10,909 nucleotides of DNA, from NCBI GenBank assembly GCA_934630855.1, contig CAKTWW010000052.1, forward strand, positions 1 to 10,909, written 5' to 3'. Below, piece by piece: positions 6,222-10,909 of this stretch. Each line of letters starts with the position of its first letter. Positions within the stretch are counted from its first letter, which is position 1. This DNA is from an uncultured Collinsella sp. Lineage in GTDB: Bacteria > Actinomycetota > Coriobacteriia > Coriobacteriales > Coriobacteriaceae. A model generated the notes under the pieces. The model did not search any database. It saw nothing but the letters and a program-made list of their open reading frames with translations, and was not told the origin of the DNA. A program made the translations under genes and the position numbers.

Positions 6222-6926
6222 CTAGCGCTCGTCCACGAGCTTGGCGACGAGGGCCTTGAGCTCGGCCACCTCTTGCTCGAGCTCCTTGACGCGGCGGGCG
6301 TTCTCGGTGATGCCCTGACGGTTGAGGGCGCTCTGCTCGGCGGCATCGTCGGGCATGTATTCGCGATGCTGCTTGGCGTCGAAGTTTTCCTCGAACACGC
6401 GGCAGCCGTTGCGCTTGATGATGCGGCCGGGTACACCCACGACGGTGCAGTTGTCGGGCACGTCCTTGACGACGACCGAGTTACCGCCGATCTTGACGTT
6501 GTTGCCAATGCGAATGTTGCCGAGTACTTTGGCACCCGTGCCCACGGTGACGTTATTGCCAAGGGTGGGGTGGCGCTTGCCGGTCTCGTTGCCGGTGCCG
6601 CCGAGCGTGACGCCCTGGTAGAGCACGCAGTTGTCACCCACAATGGTGGTTTCGCCGATGACGACGCCCATGGCATGGTCGATAAAGAAGTGCTTGCCGA
6701 TCTGCGCGGCGGGGTGAATCTCAACGCCGGTGATATGGCGGGTAATCTGCGAGAGCACACGGGCGAGTGAGCGGTGACCGTGCTCCCACAGCCAGTGCTC
6801 GGGCACGTGGTTCCACTTGGCATGCAGACCGGGGTAAGACAGGAAGATGACCAGGCCGTTTTGCGCGGCGGGGTCCTGCGCCTGGACGGTCTTGATGTCC
6901 TCGCGAATGGTGTTGATAAAGCTCAC
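6222..6926 (-). CDS. cysE: Serine O-acetyltransferase
   Basis: A 234-residue cytoplasmic enzyme that makes O-acetyl-L-serine from L-serine and acetyl-CoA, the first committed step of cysteine synthesis. After a short N-terminal helical domain (1-65), a left-handed beta-helix of hexapeptide repeats covers about 68-170. The catalytic segment [13 protein letters not shown] has Asp83-His84, and a second conserved histidine sits in KRHPTLG (His119). The GTG start at 6926 has GGGAGGG six bases ahead. The upstream in-frame extension to 7001 (starting MPFLIPSES) has no family similarity. It is the short CysE type, lacking most of the N-terminal domain of the E. coli enzyme. The tail is unusual: residues 206-234 form a charged coiled coil ([15 protein letters not shown]) and end in DER, not in the Ile-ended tail that docks cysteine synthase in E. 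coli. It is a single gene, convergent with the ABC operon and divergent from the DedA-family gene. Confidence 0.95.
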   Translation of the reverse strand: MSFINTIREDIKTVQAQDPAAQNGLVIFLSYPGLHAKWNHVPEHWLWEHGHRSLARVLSQITRHITGVEIHPAAQIGKHFFIDHAMGVVIGETTIVGDNCVLYQGVTLGGTGNETGKRHPTLGNNVTVGTGAKVLGNIRIGNNVKIGGNSVVVKDVPDNCTVVGVPGRIIKRNGCRVFEENFDAKQHREYMPDDAAEQSALNRQGITENARRVKELEQEVAELKALVAKLVDER

Positions 6927-6967
6927 CGGCTGCCCTCCCTTAGCGCCGCGACAATGCAATTCAATAA

Positions 6968-6973
6968 AGTATA
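6968..6973 (-). promoter_or_regulatory. Possible -10 element for cysE
   Basis: On the minus strand TATACT (6973-6968) matches five of six TATAAT bases and lies 42 bases before the GTG start. No convincing -35 hexamer lies 16-18 bases upstream; the nearest TTG-type word, TTGCCC, is 22 bases away. The site is plausible but unproven. Confidence 0.35.
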
Positions 6974-7098
6974 GCGATTCGCTAGGGATTAGGAAGGGCA
7001 ATCTTGTTTTGCTTTGGGCGACAAATGTCAGTTATGCAAACTTGCTGGGAATGAAGTCACACTTTTGTGGGATTGCGCCCGCGTCCGCGCCATAACCG

Positions 7099-7104
7099 TA
7101 TACT
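7099..7104 (+). promoter_or_regulatory. Possible -10 element for the DedA-family gene
   Basis: TATACT (7099-7104) lies 46 bases before the ATG at 7151. TTGCGC (7073-7078) is the only -35-like word nearby, but its 20-base spacing is long. The gap between the divergent cysE and DedA-family genes (6927-7150) holds no other clear signal. Confidence 0.35.
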
Positions 7105-7150
7105 GGTCAACTTGGACGTGTCCGCGCCCACAACTGAGAGGTTTTACTTC

Positions 7151-7798
7151 ATGGGTTTCATCAATTTTATCGCCGAGCTGCTTAAGGATCCGCGCACCGC
7201 AATCGCCAGCTGGATCGCCGCCGGCCCGCTTATGGCCTACGGCTGCGTGTTCCTGATTATCTTTATCGAGACGGGCGTCGTGTTCTTCCCGTTCCTCCCC
7301 GGCGACTCGCTGCTGTTTGCCTCGGGCTTCTTTGCCCACAACGGTGGCTTTAACATCGTGGCGCTTCTTGCCACCGCTTGGGCCGCAGCCATCCTGGGCG
7401 ATCAGTGCAACTTTATGATCGGTCACTTCTTCGGCCGCAAGATCATCGCCTCGGGCAAGGTGAAGGCCATGACGCCCGAGCGCATCAAAAAGTCCGAGGA
7501 CTTCTTGGACAAGTGGGGCCACCTGGCCATCTTCCTCGGCCGCTTCTTCCCGTTCATCCGCACCTTTGTGCCCTTTATCGCCGGCATGGGCGGCATGCAC
7601 TGGCGCAACTTTGTCATCTTTAACGTGCTGGGTGGCATTACCTGGTCGACGGTCTTTACGCTGCTGGGTTACTTCTTCGGTGGCATCCCCTTTGTGCAGG
7701 AGCACTTTGAGCTGCTGATCGTCGGCATCGTCGCCGTGTCGATCATTCCGACCGTGGTCGGCCTGGTCAAGTCCAAGCTCGGGAAGAAGAACGCGTAG
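7151..7798 (+). CDS. DedA-family membrane protein (VTT/SNARE-associated domain)
   Basis: A 215-residue multi-pass inner-membrane protein of the DedA family. Members are proton-coupled or flippase-like; some recycle undecaprenyl phosphate (UptA) or move phosphatidylethanolamine (PetA), and they affect envelope stress and drug resistance. The hallmark residues are present: Glu40, FLPGD with Asp52 (48-52), a GDQ segment before a membrane helix (83-85), and GRFFPFIRTFVPFIAG (130-145) with Arg131 and Arg137. These match, within one position, the acidic and arginine residues essential in E. coli YqjA. Hydrophobic segments lie at about 26-47, 54-62, 68-93, 152-178 and 188-206. The ATG at 7151 has GAGAGG nine bases ahead; a longer open frame from 7067 lacks one. 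It is a single-gene unit with its own terminator. The exact lipid substrate cannot be assigned. Confidence 0.92.
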   Translation: MGFINFIAELLKDPRTAIASWIAAGPLMAYGCVFLIIFIETGVVFFPFLPGDSLLFASGFFAHNGGFNIVALLATAWAAAILGDQCNFMIGHFFGRKIIASGKVKAMTPERIKKSEDFLDKWGHLAIFLGRFFPFIRTFVPFIAGMGGMHWRNFVIFNVLGGITWSTVFTLLGYFFGGIPFVQEHFELLIVGIVAVSIIPTVVGLVKSKLGKKNA

Positions 7799-7828
7799 GC
7801 TGCGTCTGCTTTCGAATGTTGATTTTGG

Positions 7829-7861
7829 GGCCCGTCACCCATTGCGGTGGCGGGCCTTTTT
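7829..7861 (+). terminator. Intrinsic terminator after the DedA-family gene
   Basis: GGCCCGTCACC (7829-7839) pairs with GGTGGCGGGCC (7846-7856), with one T-G wobble, and is followed by TTTTT (7857-7861). It lies 30 bases after the stop codon. Confidence 0.9.
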
Positions 7862-7907
7862 ATGTTGAAGGCAAATGAAAATACTTTACTTAGTTAAAGA
7901 AAAGCGT

Positions 7908-7935
7908 TTTATCCAAGGCGTACGGGGAGTACAAT
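7908..7935 (+). promoter_or_regulatory. Predicted promoter of ilvE
   Basis: TACAAT (7930-7935) is a good -10 match (five of six). TTTATC (7908-7913) is a weak -35 at a 16-base spacing. The surrounding 7862-7925 is AT-rich, unlike the GC-rich leader that follows. The predicted start of transcription is about 7942, next to an ATG at 7943. Confidence 0.5.
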
Positions 7936-7942
7936 CTCGTGC

Positions 7943-8092
7943 ATGCGAATCGACGCGCCATCGGCTTTGATGTTGCCCGCGTGTCCTGCCCGGCTCTACG
8001 CTCCGGGCGTGCGACGTTGCGACGCGGCCGGCTTCGGTCCTTGTGTGCGGGTTCGCGAGTATGCAACCGTGTATGTAAGGAGCGACATATGA
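7943..8092 (+). other. ilvE leader with possible 49-codon upstream ORF
   Basis: The transcript leader before ilvE is about 146 bases long and GC-rich. An ORF starts at the ATG at 7943, at or within a base of the predicted transcript 5' end, so it could be translated leaderless. It runs without interruption for 49 codons to a TGA at 8090-8092 that overlaps the ilvE start as ATGA. The peptide starts MRIDAPSALMLPACPARLY and ends YATVYVRSDI. It is not strongly rich in Leu, Ile or Val, so classical attenuation by those codons is doubtful. One clear hairpin is GCCCGG (7988-7993) with CCGGGC (8003-8008); a second weaker stem lies around 8026-8039. No T-run makes either a terminator. In GC-rich DNA such an ORF can occur by chance. 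Confidence 0.3.
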
Positions 8093-9141
8093 CTGTCGAG
8101 AAGAAGGATATCGATTGGGGTAGCCTCGGCTTTGGCTACATGAAGACCGATTACAGCTACGAGGCTCATTGGAAGGACGGCGAGTGGGACGAGGGCGGCC
8201 TGACCACCGACCACACCATGCACGTCTCCGAGTGCGGCGGCATCTTCCATTACTGCCAGGAGGTCTTTGAGGGCCTGAAGGCTTACACCGCCGAGGACGG
8301 CAGCATCGTCTGCTTCCGCCCCGACATGAACGCCGAGCGTATGTACAACTCTGCCGAGCGCCTCGAGATGCCCCCGTTCCCCAAGGACAAGTTTGTCGAG
8401 GCTGTCAAGCAGGTCGTCTCTGCCAACGCCGCATGGGTTCCGCCCTTCGGCTCCGGTGCGACCCTGTATGTGCGTCCGTTTATGATTGGCTCCGGTGACG
8501 TGATTGGCGTGGCTCCCGCTCCTGAGTACACGTTCCGCATTCTCGTGACCCCGGTCGGTCCGTACTTTAAGGGTGGCCTTAAGCCCGTCAAGCTGCGCGT
8601 TTCCGAGTACGACCGCGCCGCACCGCACGGCACCGGCAACATCAAGGCCGGCCTCAACTACGCCATGTCCCTCAAGCCCACGATGGAGGCTCACCGCGAG
8701 GGCTATGCCGAGAACCTGTATCTCGACTCTGAGTCCCGCACCTATGTCGAGGAGACCGGCGGCGCTAACGTCCTGTTCGTGAAGGAGGACGGTACCCTCG
8801 TCGTCCCGCAGTCGCACACCGACTCCATCCTGCCCTCCATCACCCGTCGCTCGCTCGTTCAGGTCGCCGAGGACCTGGGCATGACCGTCGACCAGCGCCC
8901 CGTCGAGTGGGCCGAGGTCAAGGCCGGCACCTTCGTTGAGTGCGGCCTGTGCGGCACCGCCGCCGTCATCTCCCCGGTTGGCGAGATCGACAACAAGGTC
9001 TATGGCGCCGATGAGACCGTGACCTTCCCGGCTGGCTGCACTGAGATCGGCCCCGTGATGAAGAAGCTTCGCGAGACCCTGACTGGTATCCAGTCTGGTG
9101 CCGTTGAGGATAAGCACAACTGGGTTTGCGTCGTCGCGTAA
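8089..9141 (+). CDS. ilvE: Branched-chain amino-acid aminotransferase
   Basis: A 350-residue class IV (fold-type IV) PLP aminotransferase. It transfers the amino group between glutamate and the 2-keto acids of leucine, isoleucine and valine, as the last step of their synthesis. The PLP lysine is Lys186 in GTGNIKAGLNYAMSLKP. The family segments YVRPFMIGSGDVIGVAPA, ETGGANVLFV and GTAAVISPVGEI are all present and in order. Length fits the bacterial large BCAT group (about 340-360). The start is the ATG at 8089, with AAGGAG six bases ahead. The same frame is open upstream to a GTG at 7939, but that extension is Arg/Cys-rich and unlike the family. A CxxC pair, Cys285 and Cys288 (ECGLCGTAA), sits in the phosphate-binding turn. 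It is the only branched-chain pathway gene here and appears to be its own transcription unit. Confidence 0.96.
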   Translation: MTVEKKDIDWGSLGFGYMKTDYSYEAHWKDGEWDEGGLTTDHTMHVSECGGIFHYCQEVFEGLKAYTAEDGSIVCFRPDMNAERMYNSAERLEMPPFPKDKFVEAVKQVVSANAAWVPPFGSGATLYVRPFMIGSGDVIGVAPAPEYTFRILVTPVGPYFKGGLKPVKLRVSEYDRAAPHGTGNIKAGLNYAMSLKPTMEAHREGYAENLYLDSESRTYVEETGGANVLFVKEDGTLVVPQSHTDSILPSITRRSLVQVAEDLGMTVDQRPVEWAEVKAGTFVECGLCGTAAVISPVGEIDNKVYGADETVTFPAGCTEIGPVMKKLRETLTGIQSGAVEDKHNWVCVVA

Positions 9142-9158
9142 CCTGTCTTTATCTGTCC

Positions 9159-9285
9159 GGCCCGAGGGCAACCTTCCTTTCCGGCGCGTCCTCGGACATG
9201 TAAGAAGCCCTCGCTGCGCACTTCGTGCGGCGAGGGCTTCTTGCGTCCTGCGGAGTGCGCCGGAAAGGAAGGTTGCCCTCGGGCC
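9159..9285. repeat. Nested palindrome with perfect 29-base arms
   Basis: The 29 bases at 9159-9187 (starting GGCCCGAGGGC, ending CCGGCGC) are the exact reverse complement of 9257-9285. They enclose 69 bases that contain a second strong hairpin (9202-9242). The inner hairpin is flanked by an imperfect direct repeat, GCGTCCTCGGA (9185-9195) and GCGTCCTGCGGA (9243-9254). The block lies 17 bases after the ilvE stop. No transposase and no obvious target-site duplication are seen. As RNA it could fold into one long rod-like structure. It could be a miniature dispersed element or a compound terminator. Confidence 0.8.
9202..9242. terminator. Inner hairpin of the nested palindrome, likely ilvE terminator
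   Basis: AAGAAGCCCTCGC (9202-9214) pairs perfectly with GCGAGGGCTTCTT (9230-9242). After a two-base bulge (TG), CGCAC/GTGCG extends the stem to a TTC loop. Both strands carry the AAGAAG...CTTCTT form typical of bidirectional terminators. The T-rich tail is short (CTTCTTGCG), so efficiency is uncertain. Confidence 0.6.
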
Positions 9286-9340
9286 TGCGCTACCTCAGCG
9301 CCGTTGCAGCGGGCAAACATGAATCTGAATAAAAGATGGC

Positions 9341-9365
9341 GCGCGGCCTTTTGGCCGCGCTTTTT
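9341..9365. terminator. Intrinsic terminator, rightward with some bidirectional character
   Basis: GCGCGGCC (9341-9348) and GGCCGCGC (9353-9360) form a perfect stem with a TTTT loop, followed on the plus strand by TTTTT (9361-9365). The minus strand leads into CATCTTTTATTC. No gene is seen between it and ilvE, so it is probably a second terminator of the ilvE transcript. Confidence 0.85.
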
Positions 9366-9373
9366 ATAAAGAA

Positions 9374-9401
9374 GGGGTCCAGGGCGATTGCCCTGGACCC
9401 C
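9374..9401 (-). terminator. Terminator of lemA
   Basis: GGGGTCCAGGGC (9374-9385) and GCCCTGGACCCC (9390-9401) are perfect 12-base arms around GATT. On the minus strand the hairpin is followed by TTCTTTAT. The plus strand has no T-run after it. It lies 37 bases beyond the lemA stop codon. Confidence 0.85.
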
Positions 9402-9438
9402 AAGGATTAATGTGCTGTCGGAAGCTCGGCCGTGTTTA

Positions 9439-9990
9439 CTAGAACTTGACGGTCGGGGCCTGGCGTGCGGCCTCGGCGGCCTCGAAGCCCTGGCGCTCCT
9501 TAAACTGGAAGATGCCGGCAAAGATGACAGCCGGGAACGTTTGAATGGCGTTGTTGTAGCTGAGCACGCAGTCGTTGTAGCTTTGGCGTGCATAGCTAAT
9601 CTTGTTCTCGGTATCTTCGAGCGATGCCTGGAGCTGCGTAAAGTTGGTGTTCGCCTTAAGATCGGGGTAGGCCTCGGCCACGGCGAAGAGCTGGCGCAGC
9701 GCACCGGTCAGCACGTTGTCGGCTTCCATCTTGGCCTCGGGCGTGGTCGCCTTGACGGCGGTGTTGCGCGCGCTGATCACGGCGGCGAGCGTCTCCTGCT
9801 CGTGCTTGGCGTAGCCCTTGACGGTCTCGACCAGGTTGGGGATCAGATCGTTGCGGCGCTGCAGTTGCGTGTCGATGTTCTGCCAGGCGTTATCGATGCG
9901 ATTGCGCTTGGTGACCATGTTGTTGTAGATGCCGGCGATGGCGCAGACAATCACAACGACAACAACGATACCGATGATGATGGTAGCCAT
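9439..9990 (-). CDS. lemA: LemA-family membrane-anchored protein
   Basis: A 183-residue LemA-family protein. One N-terminal membrane helix (about 3-21, MATIIIGIVVVVVIVCAIAG) is followed by a soluble all-helical domain. The family signature NAWQNIDTQLQRRNDLIPN and VETVKGYAKHEQETL spans about 34-68. Length matches the family (about 180-200). The ATG at 9988-9990 has GGAG six bases ahead. The molecular function of LemA proteins is poorly defined; they often sit beside a TPM-domain or HtpX-like gene, but neither is next to it here. It is transcribed alone, divergent from a TetR-type regulator 212 bases away, and ends in its own terminator. Confidence 0.93.
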   Translation of the reverse strand: MATIIIGIVVVVVIVCAIAGIYNNMVTKRNRIDNAWQNIDTQLQRRNDLIPNLVETVKGYAKHEQETLAAVISARNTAVKATTPEAKMEADNVLTGALRQLFAVAEAYPDLKANTNFTQLQASLEDTENKISYARQSYNDCVLSYNNAIQTFPAVIFAGIFQFKERQGFEAAEAARQAPTVKF

Positions 9991-10051
9991 GATGTCTCCG
10001 TTTCGAATGGCCGCGGCGGCATGCGCCAGCTGCCGTTGGTGTAACGCTTCT

Positions 10052-10081
10052 AGTATACCCGCAACCGCTGACGGTGCCGAA
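10052..10081 (-). promoter_or_regulatory. Possible lemA promoter
   Basis: On the minus strand TATACT (10057-10052) matches five of six -10 bases. The -35 region at 18-base spacing, TTCGGC (10081-10076), is poor. The -10 lies about 62 bases before the lemA ATG. No clear palindromic TetR operator is visible in the shared lemA/TetR gap (9991-10202). Confidence 0.4.
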
Positions 10082-10202
10082 CTTTCCGGTGAGCGTTATG
10101 TTTCCACCAAGGGAGGACGACCGTGCGGAGAATGGGCGGTACAGGTGTAAGATATGCGACAGATTGATGGGTGCTGTCTTTTCCTTGAGGAGGGCGATGC
10201 GG

Positions 10203-10787
10203 ATGGACCTTCGCATTAAGAAAACCTATCGGGCCCTGTTCACAGCTTTTACCGAGCTTTTGGAAGAACATCGTTTTGAGGACCTGACGGTTGCCATGCT
10301 GTGCGACCGCGCTATGATACGCCGCACGACGTTCTACAAGCACTTTCGCGATAAGAACGATTACTTTGCCTTTTATATCGATGAGCTCATGTCGGGACTG
10401 CCGCAAAAGCGGGCTGCCGAGGGCGGCACGGTGTCGGCCGACGACGTGCGCGTGCTTCGCCACGAGGTGTTCACCGACGCCATGGACATGATTCTGGCGC
10501 ACGAGCAGCTCATGGACAACATTTTGGCGAGCAGCATGTCGGGTATGTTGACCAGCATGATTTGCGACCGCATCGCGCGGTCCATTCGCGAGCGTGTGAT
10601 GAGCGCGCTTGACGAGGATGCGCTTGCGCCCGTGTCGCTCGAGACGACGTCCGAGTTTGTCGCCGGCGGCATCATTCGTCTATTTACCATGTGGTGGGAA
10701 TCGGGCCATGACCTTGAACGTCAACCCGAGATAGCCGACGTGGTCGATGCCCTGTTCGAGCGGACCATGACGCCGGTAAAGCACTAA
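10203..10787 (+). CDS. TetR/AcrR-family transcriptional regulator
   Basis: A 194-residue regulator. The N-terminal TetR DNA-binding domain covers about 1-58 with the helix-turn-helix at LTVAMLCDRAMIRRTTFYKHFRDK (28-51); TTFYKHF is the family's recognition-helix signature. The rest is the all-helical ligand and dimer domain, with a Trp-rich FTMWWESG segment near the end, as in regulators with a DhaS/YfiR-like C-terminal domain. I chose the ATG at 10203 because GGAGGG ends eight bases ahead and the domain begins at once. The ATG at 10197 is only two bases further N-terminal but too close to the binding site; the frame is also open to 10074. The target genes are unknown; the divergent lemA is a candidate only by position. 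It ends three bases before the convergent tRNA-Ser gene, with no terminator between. Confidence 0.88.
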   Translation: MDLRIKKTYRALFTAFTELLEEHRFEDLTVAMLCDRAMIRRTTFYKHFRDKNDYFAFYIDELMSGLPQKRAAEGGTVSADDVRVLRHEVFTDAMDMILAHEQLMDNILASSMSGMLTSMICDRIARSIRERVMSALDEDALAPVSLETTSEFVAGGIIRLFTMWWESGHDLERQPEIADVVDALFERTMTPVKH

Positions 10788-10790
10788 AAG

Positions 10791-10880
10791 TGGCGGAGAG
10801 AGGGGGATTCGAACCCCCGGAACGCTCTCGCGCTCAACGGTTTTCAAGACCGCCGCATTCAACCGCTCTGCCATCTCTCC
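10791..10880 (-). tRNA. tRNA-Ser (anticodon UGA)
   Basis: Read on the minus strand the 90 bases form a full serine tRNA. Acceptor stem GGAGAGA/TCTCTCC is followed by discriminator G and an encoded CCA (10793-10791). The D-arm has GCAGAGCGGTTGAATGC. The anticodon loop is CTTGAAA with anticodon TGA at 10846-10844, reading UCA and probably other UCN codons. A long class II variable arm surrounds GCGCGAGAGC, and the T-arm GGGGGTTCGAATCCCCC is perfect. Confidence 0.97.
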
Positions 10881-10890
10881 GTGAGTCGTA

Positions 10891-10899
10891 ATGATAGCA
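10891..10899 (-). promoter_or_regulatory. Extended -10 promoter element of the tRNA-Ser gene
   Basis: On the minus strand TGCTATCAT (10899-10891) is a TGn-extended -10 with a five-of-six TATAAT match. It is placed 10 bases before the mature tRNA 5' end, so transcription would start near 10884. The -35 region lies outside the window. Confidence 0.5.
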
Positions 10900-10909
10900 T
10901 CGTTTTGAA

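Noticed and set aside
6927..7001. N-terminal extension of CysE to 7001
   Set aside because: The extra 25 residues do not match the family, and the GTG at 6926 has GGGAGGG at an ideal distance.
7939..8088. In-frame 50-residue N-terminal extension of IlvE from a GTG at 7939
   Set aside because: It is Arg/Cys-rich and unlike the family, and the ATG at 8089 has AAGGAG six bases upstream and gives the normal protein length.
7996..9171. 391-codon open frame on the minus strand opposite ilvE
   Set aside because: Antisense shadow. The plus strand encodes a complete branched-chain aminotransferase with its catalytic lysine and a good start site.
9159..9285. Insertion sequence with terminal inverted repeats
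   Set aside because: Only 69 bases lie between the arms, with no transposase and no target-site duplication. I list it as a palindromic repeat only.
10074..10202. Longer N-terminus for the TetR regulator
   Set aside because: The DNA-binding domain starts right at the ATG at 10203, with GGAGGG at good spacing. Upstream starts have no binding site and would add an unrelated 43-residue piece.
1..10909. CRISPR array, prophage or toxin-antitoxin pair
   Set aside because: No regularly spaced repeats, integrase, phage structural genes or recognisable toxin/antitoxin pair were seen on either strand.

Overview
This window looks like a piece of chromosome from a high-GC actinobacterium, most likely a Collinsella-like member of the Coriobacteriia. 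That placement is an inference from base composition, strong Shine-Dalgarno sites (GGAGG or AGGAGG types), GC-rich hairpin terminators and the look of the proteins. It was not tested by any search. No IS transposase, phage gene or CRISPR array is visible. The region reads as ordinary core and accessory metabolism rather than a mobile island.

Layout, left to right. (1) Bases 1-345 hold the C-terminal end of a membrane-anchored protein of unknown function. A non-coding stretch with two hairpins follows (346-585), then a small FMN nitroreductase on the minus strand (586-1107) with a recognisable promoter. (2) A 96-residue protein of unknown family lies at 1403-1693. It is preceded by a perfect TATCAATTGATA palindrome and followed by a strong terminator. 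(3) A three-gene operon at 1869-6110 encodes a MarR-family regulator and two ABC half-transporters. The halves form a classic asymmetric heterodimeric multidrug-type exporter. The promoter holds two copies of a 16-base operator-like repeat, one inside the -35/-10 spacer and one just past the expected transcription start, so the operon is probably auto-repressed by its own MarR protein. (4) A bidirectional terminator separates this operon from the convergent serine O-acetyltransferase gene cysE (6222-6926, minus strand). (5) A DedA-family membrane protein (7151-7798) diverges from cysE and ends in its own terminator. (6) The branched-chain amino-acid aminotransferase gene ilvE (8089-9141) is preceded by a ~146-base leader that can encode a 49-codon upstream ORF overlapping the ilvE start. 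(7) A non-coding block (9142-9438) holds a nested palindrome with perfect 29-base arms and two further terminator hairpins. (8) lemA (9439-9990, minus strand) diverges from a TetR/AcrR-type regulator (10203-10787). That regulator ends three bases from the CCA end of a convergent tRNA-Ser(UGA) gene (10791-10880, minus strand).

How the genes work together: the MarR protein and the two ABC subunits are one functional unit (sensed export). CysE (cysteine) and IlvE (Leu/Ile/Val) are independent amino-acid biosynthesis genes. The other genes are single-gene transcription units. No clear new multi-gene system was found. The observations most worth a second look are the 9159-9285 nested palindrome, the tandem MarR operators, the ilvE leader ORF, and the long acidic N-terminal extension on the second ABC subunit.
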